Below are positions 23,886-36,919 of a stretch of 64,000 nt of DNA, piece after piece (position 1 is the first letter of the stretch; the number at the start of each line of letters is the position of its first letter). This DNA comes from Cokeromyces recurvatus. Its lineage: Eukaryota; Mucoromycota; Mucoromycetes; Mucorales; Mucoraceae. The stretch spans positions 496,001 through 560,000 of the forward strand of contig NW_026251387.1 of NCBI RefSeq assembly GCF_025118155.1. Direction: 5' to 3'. The position numbers and the translations under genes are program-made. The notes under the pieces are model-generated. The model did not search any database. It was not told where the DNA came from and saw only the letters and a program-made list of their open reading frames with translations.

Positions 23886-24925
23886 CAGTGCTTCCACTCT
23901 CAAATGGAACATTTTTTGAAATTAGTGGCACATTTTTTGAAAATAAATTGGAATACTCAATCAATTAAATTAAGACAAAATTTGAACTTAATTTGGAACA
24001 CACTGTGAACCCAATCTAAACGCTTTTGAAATTTGTATGGAACAATTTATTTAAAAAAGGACTTTGTTTAAGCAGTCTTCGAAATGGTTTTTAGAGTGTT
24101 GAGTAATGTTGACAAGATGAGATAAAGGGACAGCATTACATGCTTCAGTTATTCTTTGCGCGAGTGTTTCAGACTCCATAAGCTGATTACGCTTTACCTT
24201 ATGCTTAACTATAACCCAAAACTGTTCAATCGGATTTAACTCTGGAGAGTATGGAGAAAGATATACGCATTTATAGTTTTTTTTTCTATCCTCTACCATC
24301 TGATTTACTTCGTTTGATGAATGGATTGGAGCATTATCCATGATAAGATAAAAACCTTTCATTTCAGGATTTCTATCCATAATGTCCAGTGTCTCTCTTA
24401 TAAATTAAGATAACGACCAGTTGTTGTGCCTTTAGTTTGGGAGGTTTTGAGCGGAGCAGCTTTTCTTTTTTTTACCATCTTGGATCTTGATTTTTTTTTT
24501 TTTAGGAGGCAGAGATACTCTCATAGTAATATTAATAACACCCATGGCCGAGATTGCTCCAATTACAGTATGTGATACTGCCCTAGTACTTGCAGTAGGA
24601 ATTACAGCTTCGTTACCCTTTCTAGATCATGCTCTACTGCGTCTCATGTTAATATCAAAAACTGACTCGTCAATAAAAACACAGTTTTTTGTAAAATCCA
24701 TGTTGGTGCCCATCCACTCTTGCACCCACTTTAATCTCTTTTCTACATTTTTTTCATCGTTACGAGGTCTTGGATGCAACGTGATGACTTTCAAAGATAG
24801 ATTACATTCGTCCTTCATAAACTCATTGACTCTAGACTTCTTAATATCAAGCCCTTCAAAAGCTGTTATCAAACTTTCTACAACATCAGTTATAACAGCA
24901 GAAGGATTTTCATCAAAAAAAATTA
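23886..24925 (-). pseudogene. Tc1/mariner-type transposase pseudogene with one terminal repeat
   Basis: A DDE transposase in two main pieces: 24925 to about 24480, and 24380 to 24051. Seen: FDENPSAVITD, WVQEWMGTNMDFTKNCVFID (first catalytic Asp), VIGAISAMGVINI, then a broken Lys-rich linker with TTTGRYLN, then FYLIMDNAPIHSS (second Asp) and YLSPYSPELNPIEQFW (catalytic Glu), the Tc1-type arrangement. A frameshift or stop near 24400-24440 separates the pieces. The 3' terminus is visible: TA (23884-23885) followed by CAGTGCTTCCACTC. The 5' part, with the DNA-binding domain and other terminus, is missing where the non-LTR fragment abuts. Confidence 0.85.
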
Positions 24926-25905
24926 ATCAAATGCCGTTTGTGTAGTTCCTGAAGCTTAGAAACAGGCCGGTTACTGCGGTTAGTCTTTTTTTTTTTCCAA
25001 TTCATCCATATTTTGTGGCGAATAGGGCACAGGAAAAGGAAGTGATCCAAAGAGTCGGGCACTGACTGACATAAACGACATAAGTTCGTTGAGATGGTTT
25101 GAATCTGATATAGGTAATCGGAATGAGGTATCTTCCTGCTGAGAATACGATACCATAAAGAGCGAGCTTGTAGGAGCATTGGTAAGGATCAAAAGGAACG
25201 CAAAGCTTTTGCAGGAATGTTCGCAATAGCTGGAGGAACTGATACTGTAGGTATATTACGAAAGTCGGTTGGTTGAAATTGGCGCCATGCTGATGAATGT
25301 TGAAATTGTTCCATTACTGTGTCATCATAGGTAATCAAGGAGTTTAATTCCACGTTGTTAAGTATAAAGGACCACAAGTATGGTTGGAGTTGTATGGTCC
25401 TGAGCTCGAGTATCTGTTTTTTCAGCCTTTTACACAACTGAGGTTTCGTACTGTATCCTGTTTCTATCTGGATGCGTAATCGCTGTTGGATGGGGTCCAA
25501 AACGAAGAATTGAGGCGCTAAAAACTGAGGATGGCGATGAAGCCAATGATCTGAAGGTATTGAAACAAAAAGATCCTTTAGAGGCAATTATAGCAGTAAT
25601 ATAAGAGATGTCGAAGAGAAATCAGGTCGAAAGTTAAAACGATCAAAAGCCGTATAGCAAGTGTGTATTATGGATGTTGGATGATTGAGATCATGCTTAC
25701 GCCATGCTGGAATAAAAATTGAGAAAGCAGGGGAGACAGCTGTCAGGGTTATCAGTGACAGATGATACTGCAGAAACGGTCCAACCATGGTTGCATTACC
25801 TGTGTCTTGAAAAAGATATCGTAGGTGTCGAATCTGTAGAACCAAATGTTGATCCGCCTGAGCGATCAAACCAACTCCTCCTTGGGAGAAAGACTACATG
25901 CTTAT
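24913..25905 (-). pseudogene. non-LTR retrotransposon, C-terminal ORF2 fragment
   Basis: A single frame reads from about 25905 to 24913 with only two in-frame stops (25588-25590 and 25189-25191) and no frameshift. It begins FSQGGVGLIAQADQHL, the GGVGL block that follows the reverse transcriptase domain in LINE ORF2 proteins. It ends with LWYRILSRKIP and a zinc-binding RT knuckle, CRLCQSVPDSLDHFLFLC. The reverse transcriptase and endonuclease are absent: a 5' truncation typical of LINE insertions. It abuts the mariner pseudogene in the same orientation with no recognisable target duplication. Confidence 0.8.
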
Positions 25906-26076
25906 CGCCAAAAAATTTAAAAAAAATCAAAATAATAATAATAATAAAAAAAACTCAGAATTTAATCGTAGCTATTTATATACACATGCATACATACATC
26001 AATTTATTATTTTTTCACGCTTGCTTTTTTTTTTTTATAAATATTTATATTTGGTAATTCTTCCTTATCTAAACAA

Positions 26077-29000
26077 ATGTCAGAGTTAAGATATAGGGAA
26101 TCTTCCAGAAATAAAATACAAAAATGGAATAATGTTGTGAACCTGGAAGATACTAAAAAACAAAAAGCAACAACATATAACAATAGTCATGACATTCATA
26201 TAGCGATCATCTTGTTTATTATATCCTTGCCTGCTCGATTCAGGCATTTAGCATTCCCAGATCAAGTCATGTAAGATACTGAATTCTATTTGTAAATCAA
26301 TTAACTTACATCTACTTCATATGTATCTATTCTAGTTTTGATGAAGCTCACTATGGTAAATATGTTAGCTATTATATCAAACAAAAGCTCTTTTTCGATG
26401 TTCATCCTCCTGTAAGTCTTATCATATACAAATATGTTATCTATCTATCTATATATCTATTAAACTCACATTATACAAATTTTACAAGTTGGCAAAACTA
26501 TTAATTTCCTTCATTGCTTGGATTTCTGGATACGATGGTGAATTTGACTTCTCTGAAGTAGGAAGGTTTGTATTAATAGGAAGAGCAGAACCAGACATGA
26601 ACATTAAAATGTATTGTACAGTAAATATCCTAAAGATGTTCCTTATGTTCAAATGCGTGCATTAGGAGCATTGTTAGGTTCTTTGGTTGTACCTTTGGCT
26701 TATTTTACTATTCGCAATGCTGGACATTCAAATGTGGCTGCTATAATTACTGCTTTGGCAATCTGCTTTGGTAATACAATAAGAAAAAAAAAAAACGCCT
26801 ACATTTTTCTTTTTATCTAATTGTTTTTTCATTTTTTTTTTCCTTTTTTTTTTTTAAAAAAAAAAAGAAAATGGATTAATCACAAATAATCGACTTATTT
26901 TATTAGATTCTTATTTTTTATTCTTTACTGCATTCACTATCTTTTCATACATAAAATTCTTTAGGCAAAAGTAATAGTTATTTATATCTTAAATGGAAAG
27001 AAGAATCATAAAGTCTAAATTATTCTTTAGATTTTTTAGTCGGAGTTGGTGGACTTGGTTACTTGTTACTGGTATCAGTTTAGGTTGTACGCTTAGTAGC
27101 AAATGGGTTGGTTTGCTTACTGCTGCATCCATTGGACTTTCAACAGCAGAGCAACTCTGGAAACTTTTAGGAAATACTCAAGTGTCAATGGTAATTCGTT
27201 TTTTTTTCCTCTTATTTTTTTATTTTTTTATTTTTTTTTATTTTATTTTATTTTTTTTGAAATATCATCTTACATTTTACTTTGTATGTAGCGTCAATGC
27301 ATTATGCATTTATTTGCTAGATGCATTTGTCTCATTCTAATTCCTATTATTATCTATCTTGGTTCATTTTATATACATTTTTCTATTTTAACACAACCTG
27401 GTCCCGGAAGTAGCTACATGACAATTGAAACACAAAGTGAATTAAAGGGTATTCCTCCTATTGATACACAAGTTCGTAAGTTTTATATAGTATAAATCAT
27501 AATATACATGTGTATAAATGTAACAATATTTTATTTTTATTTTTTTATTTTTTTTAAAAAAAAATTAGCTGTGACATATGGTTCTCTTATTACGATTCGT
27601 CATTTGGAAACTACAGGTGGATATCTTCATTCTCATTTTGCTTATTACCCAGATGGATCAAATCAACAACAAGTTACCCTTTACCCTTACAAAGATAATA
27701 ACAATTGGTGGAGAATCCTAAAAGCGGATCCTTCTGTAGAAACACAACATGATTTGTTAGCAAATGACAATAAAACTTGGTTAGAATATGTTCGTGATGG
27801 TGATATGGTTCGTCTTGAACATGTCACAACAGCTCCTCGTAAACTTCATAGTCATAATTTCCCTGCGCCAGTTACCGATACAGATTATCATAGAGAAGTC
27901 AGGTATGTAAACAAAGCAAAAATAAAATACATGCATACTTAATAAATAACTACTGTTAGTGGATATGGGTTTGTTAATTATACAGGAGATTCAAATGATT
28001 TTTGGCGTGTTCAAATATTGAAAAATACAAAGTCTCCTGAAGCTAATCAACGACTAGAGGCGCGTCGTAGTCAATTTCGTCTATTTCATTCTAATCAAGA
28101 ATGCCATCTTTATTCAAACTTTGAAAAATTACCAGAATGGGGCTTTGGGCAACAAGAGGTCTCATGTATCATAGATGGCTTACGCCCTCGAACCATGTGG
28201 ATGATAGACGAGACAGAAAACGAGTTATTGCCTGATGACGTTCCTATCGAACCAGAGCACCGTCCCAACTTTTTTGAAAAACTTGTACATCTTCATAAGG
28301 CTATGTGGTTGAGTCAAAAATACATGAACGATGATCATCCTTACCGTTCCAAGCCTTCAGCTTGGCCATTACTTCAGACTAAAATTGCATTTTGGTTCTC
28401 AGATACAACACAGATCTTTTTGTTTGGTAATCCCTTTGTATATTGGGCATCCACCGCCGTTACCTTAACTTGCATCACTCTCTTTATCATTTTCCAGATA
28501 ACTGATAAACGTGGCTATCGTCTTGGTCCATATTATGGTCATCTACGTGTCCTTTATGGAAGATCAGCAGGATTCTTTGTCTGTGGCTGGATATTACATT
28601 ATTTCCCATTTTATTTCATACAAGAACATCAACTCTTTTTACATCATTACATGCCTGCACTTTATTTTGCTGTCTTGACATTGGGTGTATGTACAGAATT
28701 TATCATGAACGTCATCACACGCTCTGCTGTTATTCGTCTTATTTTGGCAGGTCTCATAAGTACTTGTATCCTCTCTACTTATTTTGTTTTTACTCCTATT
28801 ACCTATGGTGAACCATGGACAGTGGCTGCATGTGAGAGGGCAACAAGTTCCTATGGTTGGGACCTAAAATGCAATCGATATGCTCCTCTTCATTCTTTTG
28901 ATAGAACTCAATTCATTATGCAAGAAACAGAGTCAAGTGAAAAAGATGAAGAACATTCATATACTGCCTTTATGGATAAGAATGTGCATTTTGTTGATCA

Positions 29001-29352
29001 ACCACCTAAGAGTGAAAAAGAAGATCTAATTGAATACAGTCAAGAGCTATTTGAGTCTGATGCGTTTGAAGAAGGAGAAGAAGAAGAGGAAGAAGATATT
29101 GAAGAAGAAGATAATGAAGAAGAAGAAGACATTGAAGAAGAAGAAGAAGAAGACATTTTAGATGAACCCACGGAAGCACCTATTATTGAAGAGCCTGAAC
29201 CACAATTTATTGATGGTAAAGAAGTCTTTGGTGATGATGACGATGATGATGAATGGCCAAAAACTCAATTTGGCGTTGATCCCGAGCTGGATGAAGATGA
29301 AGAACCTACGCCTTTAACAACAAGAGAAATTCCTATTACTAGATACGAATAA
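26077..29352 (+). CDS. PMT2: protein O-mannosyltransferase, PMT2-like
   Basis: Exons: 26077-26270, 26336-26411, 26489-26565, 26622-26770, 26868-26970, 27040-27190, 27292-27475, 27569-27902, 27960-29352; phases agree, 886 residues. PMTs (GT39) transfer mannose from dolichol-P-mannose to Ser/Thr in the ER. Seen: [13 protein letters not shown] and FFDVHPPLAKLL near residues 66-95 (catalytic Asp-Glu loop; the DEAH form suggests the PMT2 branch), [13 protein letters not shown], luminal MIR repeats (about 310-500; [31 protein letters not shown]), then C-terminal spans with [11 protein letters not shown]. After the last span a long acidic tail (about 745-886) is very rich in Glu and Asp, which is not typical of PMTs. 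Subfamily assignment is moderate. Confidence 0.9.
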
Positions 29353-29630
29353 TATATTGATAAATAGCTTCGTATAAATTAATGTATTATATAATTTTAC
29401 ATATAAATATTATTATTTTCATTTGTATTTATACATTTATATACATTTATATTTTTTTTTTCAAATATTTATATTATATAATGCAAGTATGTTAAGGGTA
29501 ATGAATATATCTTATCTTTAATATAAATATATTATAAAACGAATATAAGAAAATAAGTTGTATAAATGACAAAAAAAAAAAAAAAAAAAAAAAGTAATTC
29601 AATCACATGGTATTATTATTATTTTTATTA

Positions 29631-29937
29631 TTACCAAGTGCCCCATTCATCATCAGAATTAGCATCTGCTTTCTTTTTAGCTGCTGAATTAGCTCTAGAA
29701 CGAACAGAAGTCGTGCTACTAACCGATCTATTTTTTACAGGAGGAGTTGAGGTAGAAGTTGGCGTTTGTCGACCATTATCTGATTGCTGTAAGTTATGAA
29801 TGGTACTATTAAAAAAGTCATCATCAGGAACATCTGCTGTATGAGATGAATTCATGCCCGAATAACGCAATGAGGAAGGAGTTGAAGAACCTGTATCTGA
29901 GCCACCATTATAATATCCATAAGAATTCTTTTTTTTT

Positions 29938-29968
<31 letters not shown>

Positions 29969-30006
29969 ATTCCCTCAGTACATGTTAAACTAAATCTCAC
30001 TTGGAG

Positions 30007-30060
<54 letters not shown>

Positions 30061-31381
30061 TTACCTTAGATTGTTGTGTAAATGAAGAAACATAACTATT
30101 CACATTTTCGCGTACTTGCTCTCTAAAGTTTGGATCTGCCAATTGAGCAGCAGCAGGTTTTACGTAATTATCATTGGCATATTTTCCCAATTCTATAGCT
30201 GCTTTACCAACGTAAGACAAAAGTGACCAACCTTTCTCCAAGGCAACACGAGGATCTTGAATAATTTCCTGGATATCAATTGAACCATTTCCTACATTTC
30301 TCCTTGCATTATATTCATCTTCAACTAACAAAGGGGGGGTGAGGTAAAACAAGATTAGAAAAAAAAAGGGGGGAGGGTATTTTTTTTGTTTAATTATTAC
30401 TTACATTGGGGATTACCGAAGCCTGTGTATTTACCTCCTTGACTTGGCGGCAAATGACTTTTTTTTTTACAAATAAAGAAAGTCAATAAAGTATTTGTAT
30501 ATGTATTATTTAAACTTACTCTGGTCTATTTTCATTTAAATTTCCAAGTTGAGCAAAATAATGCTCATTTTGTTCCTTTCTACTGTTAACAGGAGTATCA
30601 TTGTTATAGGAATCACTACCAAAACCAGACATTGAAGTAGAAGAGTTTGAACGATGTGTATTAGAAAGTTTAGCAGTAGAACCAAATCGAGATGATTGAC
30701 TATTTAAAGAACGTGTACCAGCATTTGCTGTTCTCGTAGTAGATCCTTTACTGGATCTCGCTGTGATTGTCGGAGTCCAAGGGCGACCTTCTGCTTCAGC
30801 TGCCAACTTTTTTAAAATGATTTTTTATTGAACAAAAAAAATCCCGTTTTTTTTTTCTTCTTTTATTACCTTTTCTCGATATAATTCAGCACAATGGGTA
30901 TGATATTTCTCCATAGTAGGCATGTTAGGTGAATAATCAGATTGAGATTCAAAGAAAAGTCTTGCTTTTTCATTTCCACCCAACTAAAAAAAAAAATAGG
31001 TAAATATTTATTCTTTTCCTTTTATTATTATTGTACTTGCCTCCATTTTTTTTAATTGATCATCAAACCACTTGTCCATCGTAATAGAACGAACAAAACT
31101 ATTTATAAACAGTGCAAAACAAACATTGCCCTTTTTATTATTATTATCGTTATTCTTCTTCCTCTCTCTCCCTCTCTCTCTTCCTCCCTTTTCTTTAATA
31201 TTCAAACTTGCCTAATATGAACACCAAAAGAACGATGGATACCAGAACAATCTAAACAAATAAAAATACCATATGAAATACTTGCCCATTGAGGATTAGG
31301 TGCACCACAATCAAAGCAAGTCTTATTCTCTCCTGTTCTCTGGATTTCATATAATTTCTTTTTGTATTCAGCTGTTGCCAT
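29631..31381 (-). CDS. GCS1: ArfGAP1/Gcs1-type Arf GTPase-activating protein
   Basis: Seven exons, transcript order: 31212-31381, 31041-31098, 30870-30983, 30520-30806, 30405-30457, 30065-30324, 29631-29927; in frame, 412 residues. ArfGAP1/Gcs1 triggers GTP hydrolysis on Arf1 for COPI vesicle uncoating. Seen: zinc finger [14 protein letters not shown] ... CLDC (Cx2Cx16Cx2C), GIHRSFGVH with the arginine finger, [41 protein letters not shown], and a C-terminal amphipathic Ser/Thr-rich region. The first two introns use GC donors (GCAAGT); normal GT sites nearby break the frame. Intron 6 holds a pure 50-base A/T homopolymer. Start chosen at the first Met, giving [13 protein letters not shown]. 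Confidence 0.93.
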
Positions 31382-31604
31382 TCTATGTATTTGTACAAAT
31401 ATGTATATAGAAATATATTTATATGTATATGAATATGTATATATAAAAGAAGAGGAAGGAAGGAAGAAAAAAAAAAAAAAAAAGGGAAAAAATAAGATGA
31501 GTTTTAAAAAAAAAATATATAAAAGGACTAAAAGAAAAGCACCTTTTTAAAATTCCGCATCTTTATACTATTTTTGGAAAAACCAAAATTTATTAATGTT
31601 GTAT

Positions 31605-33728
31605 TTAAGCGCTTATGAATAATGATATTACTAAATAACCATTAAGTCCAATTAATAATAATGAAATAAGTACAGCAACTATATTTGTGATTAAACCATT
31701 AGGAAATGTTAAAGGTTCAGGCCATTCTTCCAACTCTTTGGTAACATTGGATGTAATTATGACGGATGAAGTCTCTATATAGCCATTACTATTATTACAA
31801 GAAGAAGAAGACACTGAAGTATTAGGTGAACTGGATCTAATACAGTAATTTTTAATGGCTTCTCGGTTCAATTTGACTTTACGAAATTGAGGAAAACGAA
31901 ACCAATCCGATTTAGATTTAGAAAAACGAAAACGAGCAATGATGCGATCCATAAGGGACATCTTGCTTTGATCCGTTTCGACTAAACAAGATTCAGAATC
32001 TTCTAAATGTTTTGATTCTACAACAAGCTGCAATTTCATAACTTCTTTCTTTGCTGTAAAGTAAACTAAAGGTATAACGGCAAAAGGTAACTGAATGCTG
32101 AGTGCAACTTGACTGCCTACAAGCATATTACTTAAACCTTCACGTCCTGCAATACAGGCAGCAATCATAGCAGGAATGATGGCAATGAGACGTGTTACAA
32201 TACGACGAATCCAAGGTTTAGTGGTCATACCAAGGAAACCACTCATTACAACTTGAATATCAGAAAATAAATAAATAAATAAAATAAGAACAAATTCATG
32301 GTTAGATGAATAAATAAATAGATTACCTTGACCTGCTAAAGTAGCAGTTAAAGTGCTTGATTGACCAGCACATAATAAAGCTAGAGCAAAAGTGACAGCG
32401 GCAGGAGGGCCCAAGTATTGCATCAAAAGAGCATGAGCACTAAACAAATCTTGAACTTGGTGCTGTCGATCATCAGGCCCATAGTAAAAATTAGCAGAAG
32501 CAACGATTAAGATAGCACAATTAACAAAGAAGGCAAAAGTAAGGGCCACAATAAGATCCATAAAGCCATAGTGTAAATTACGTTTTACAGAAGTATTTAA
32601 ATAAGCTTTTAATTGTTCAAAATGAATTCCACCTGTTCGAGCTAGACAAGAGGATGTATCTTCTTCTATTCTAATACTCACTACTTGAACAGAAGAACCG
32701 TTACTTTTCTTTTCTGGTGATGGTGGTGGTGGTAGAAGAGTAGGAGTAGGGATGGTTTGTTGTTCTATAATAGGCTCTTTACTATCATAAAATGGATTGT
32801 TTTTAATGATCCATCTTTCTCCATTGTTGACCACTCTAGGTCTTTGTAAACGCCATTCTCGACATCTTGCTTGAACGATAAAGCTGTGAAGATAAAGATT
32901 ATGAGGCATAACTATATAAATACGATACAATGAGTATTTTTTTTTTTTTTTTGAAGAAAAAAGGAAAGTTTACCGTACCTGTTGCACCAATAATACCGAT
33001 AGCAACATAAAGAGCTTCAGGTTCAGTGAATATCTCTTTTGATGGGAGATAACCCTTAAAGACATCAACAGCTACAATATCTGAAAAGGCTAATTCTATA
33101 ACAAAACAGATACCAACAGCCGCTACTAACATCATGACAAACATTTCAAAAAAACGAACCATTCTTACAGAAGCAGAACTAGTCGAACTATGATCAGGAT
33201 CATCTGCCTCTTCGTTATAAAATAATAAAATAATAAATACGTCTACAGCTGTAATAGCGACACCAGCAGGTAATGGCAATTTTGGGAATAATAAATTCAA
33301 TGCAATAGCTGAACCTATGACTTCTGCTATATCAGTGGCAATGATAGCACACTCTGCTAAAACATATAAAAATAAGTTTAACCAACGAGGGAAAAACTTT
33401 CTCGAAGCAGCAGCTAAATCAAGACCCGCAACTGTACCAAGTCGAATAGTTAAATTCTGTAAAAAGACAGCTATCAAATTTGATATTAAAATAATAAATA
33501 AAAGTTGATATCCAAATGATGATCCTCCCTCCATATCTGTTGCCCAATTGCCTGGATCTAAACTATTTAAAACAAAAGAATAGATGAATCTATGTCTCAA
33601 TAAAAAAATAAAAAATTGACTATTTTATCTTGTACAATGCTTTACTATCCAACAGCAATCATAAAGCCAGGTCCAATAAATCTTCCTAGTGTTGTTATAT
33701 ATTTCTTTATTCTTTCAATTAATTTCAT
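31605..33728 (-). CDS. SMF1: Nramp-family divalent metal transporter
   Basis: Exons, transcript order: 33646-33728, 32979-33562, 32327-32911, 31605-32251; in frame, 632 residues. Nramp/Smf proteins import Mn2+ and related metals with protons. Seen: GPGFMIAVGYLDPGNWATD (TM1 metal-binding Asp-Pro-Gly-Asn, spanning intron 1), AECAIIATDIAEVIGSAIAL, and ATVMPHNLYLHS (TM6 metal-binding motif, spanning intron 2), CAGQSSTLTATLAGQ. A long Pro/Ser-rich loop (about residues 240-300) separates TM6 and TM7. The last intron is 75 bases and stop-free in frame, so retention would insert 25 residues before VVMSGFLG. Start chosen at the Met giving MKLIERIKKY. Mn specificity is family inference. Confidence 0.93.
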
Positions 33729-35806
33729 TATAAATATATCATAGATAAAACAAAGAGGAAGGCTATTATTAAAGATAGAATAAATAAATAAAAGAAAAGG
33801 GTGGTAAAAAAAAAAAACGTTTGAGAGTGTATACATGCATGTTTGTGTGTGTGTTTTTTTTTTAGGATCTTAGTTTAACCTCCGATGTTTACATGCTTAC
33901 TCCTCCCGTTGCCATTCAGCAGTGCTTCTTTATTTGAGGACTTTTATTGGCTTTTCAAGTTAAAACTTTCTATACCCGCTTAATGAAATTTTACGTAATA
34001 CAATAATGCAAGATAGATAACATTGTTCATTGGATATATAAAGATTAACAATTTCATCAGCTCTTACATAGAATCAATATTAGCCCTAAAGACCTTATTG
34101 TTAGTACCGACAACTGAAAATAAATAGTCTACTGGAATGTACAAATAAGGATAAGTTACTTTTTTTTTTTCGAATAAAATAACTGTTGATTATCATAAAA
34201 AAAATTGCTTTGATTGAGATACTTTTAGAGTAATAGTATAATTATTGTTAAACAAATCAAAGAACTTTAGTGCCTAGTCCAGTTTTGAAGGTTTATAAAG
34301 GTATCCATATATTAGAAATGTAGATGATATTAATTCGTTATTAAAAAAAATGGGACTCAACTATTACTAAAAAAAGACAATAAAGTCATTTATTTTATTA
34401 TATTATTCATTAATGGAATAATAAAACAAAAGAAAGGGCAGTTTTAGTTATTAATGATCTGACATTGACTAATACTTCAAAAGAATAAAAAAGAAAGAAC
34501 AGGATATTATACATTCTGAAATAAGTAAAGACAACAATACAAACACTGGCTGTCAAATTCAAGAAGTGAACTCTTAACGTTACTTTATTTGTTCCTGAAT
34601 AAGTTGTACTTTATAACTTTGTTCCTTTAACAAGCTTAGCTTTAGAAAATTTTAGTATAAATTAAATTCGTGCACCAAGCTAATAAGTCTATTGGGAAAA
34701 AAAAATTTTTTTTGAATCCAGCATAAAAAAAGTCAGGTGCAAATTAGAAAAAAAAAAAAGCAGTCGAAAGAAGGGAATAGAAATGTTTTTAGTTACTCTG
34801 CCTAGGTTCAGAAGGATTCTTGTTAGAATTATACTTGACCATAGAAAACAGACGTGATCAAAAGAAGAGTTAAAATAAGTAGAGATAAACGAATGTCGAG
34901 AAAATTAAAGATAAGAGACGATAGTCAAGTTTAGAATAAATAAGAAATAGACGCTAGTCCATATGACTTCTTTGTAGGAGTATCCAATACGAACAAATAG
35001 AAAATGAATGCAACAGAATGTTAGTCTTGAGTTATTGCTCGATGGCAAAATCTCTCTCTTTTTCTTTCTTTTTTTTATAATAAATAACGTAAATAATCTA
35101 CAATTGCTTATATATAAATATATACATACATATTTGTAATAAATTGTGTCATAAAGAGGATGTTGATCTTTTATTCTTGAGAGAAACACTTTTGACCCTT
35201 ATAAATGTTTCCAAGCGCTATATTCCTAATTATGTTAATATAAAGACAAGTGAATTACATAATCTATTTTCATTATGATAAAGGTAGATATTGTCTAAAC
35301 AGTTCTAACAAACTGAAATATGGAATTAATAAATATAACAAGTTTATTGTTTTAATTTATTTTATTTTACGAAAAAAAAAATCGTTCTTTTATCGTTAGG
35401 AAAATAACCTTGAAGTTAACATAAAAAAATACAAGAGTAATTTTGTTTATTATTTATAAACAAGAGTTACTCTAAATAAGTATAATATTGCTTAAAAAAA
35501 AAGGGGAGGGGAGGGGAGAGCAGGGTAAAGTTTGTATGGTTGCTTTTAAACTATTACAATCCACGGTTACTTTTTTTTTTTATCCGTATCTAGTTTTGTA
35601 TATTACATAACAGTTATATTCACCCTTTACTTTGATTTTCAGGTGCAGTTGATATTAGTCATTTGAATGAGTAATTAATAGTTTTTGCCAAGTTCGGCAA
35701 TAAAGCTCATCAAAATAAAGCGGCAAAAAAAAAGAGTGTTTAAGAAACTTGTGATTCATCGATTTTTTTTTTTTTTTTTGTTGCAACTTATATAAATCCC
35801 GAGCGA

Positions 35807-35837
<31 letters not shown>

Positions 35838-36919
35838 TGTATTATGTTTCAGGAATTAAAATTAAAAGTGAAAATAAATACACTTCTCTTCAATAGATTT
35901 ATCATATATACTTTTTTTTGTTACTTTTGGTAATTTACTTTTAAATAAAAGGATATATTACATTTTTGACACTAAAACAAGTAATATTTATTATTTGCAT
36001 TAGTAGTGTCTGTAGTCCATTTTGTAAATAACCTTTATGAGTAATAAATAGTACATTATTATTATATTTTAAACATTTTTTCCTTAAATATACACACGAG
36101 CATGTTATCTATATGAGACATAAATAGTAATTATTCACCTATCATGATTTAATAGGGAATAAATATAAAAATTATGCTCTTGTTTGGATTTATACATGTA
36201 TATATTTAGAAATTCAGTATTAAAGATACTTGGTTGATAAAGTATTATATTCTTAGGTATTAATTACATGTATAATACATCTCCTTGTATTTAATAGCAA
36301 CATGGATAATAGCTAAAATTTTAACTATTTTCGGCGATTATAAAGTCTTTTTTAATTGAATGAAACACGACCATCCAAGCTTAATTATAAGTCGAATGGT
36401 TCGATTAAAGTAAAACATATAAGCAATTATATGAATATAAATATATAAAGAGTGATATGAACAATACAGTTCTAGATAATAATGTAAGTTTCGCTTGTTT
36501 TCTTCTATATAATAAAAAAGAGTATCTATCTAAAGATAGGTTCATACTGAATATACATTTTGTTCGTCTTTTATATCAGTTTAAAATTACTGAACAATGT
36601 TTAAATAAATCAATCATACTTAACTATTCTACATGACAATATTAAACGTCATGATGCAAATTACTTAAATCAGAATATAACTTATATTTTCTATTACTAC
36701 TGTTATTATAGTAACAAAAAAAATTTTTTTTCCTTATCTTATTATTTTATTTATTCATTGAATAAATCGGAAATTAGAATATAAAATTGCCATTTATATA
36801 TTTTAACTCTCTATTTTGTATTACTCGGTTTCCTTTTCTTCTTATTTTTGATATTCAAACTTTACCACATAAAAAAAAAAAAAAAAAAAAAAAGAAAAGC
36901 AAAGAAAAGGAAGAAGAAA
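33729..36919. other. 3.2-kb intergenic stretch, no gene seen
   Basis: Shared upstream region of the divergent Nramp and GT2 genes. AT-rich, with an ACT trinucleotide run near 35809-35836 and several A/T tracts, including one ending 15 bases before the GT2 start. Only short low-complexity frames; no RNA gene recognised. Confidence 0.55.

Noticed and set aside
24487..24945. Plus-strand 152-residue frame
   Set aside because: It is antisense to the mariner transposase, whose minus-strand motifs are unmistakable.
29846..30085. Lys-rich plus-strand frame
   Set aside because: Antisense to the ArfGAP gene and made mostly from an A homopolymer.
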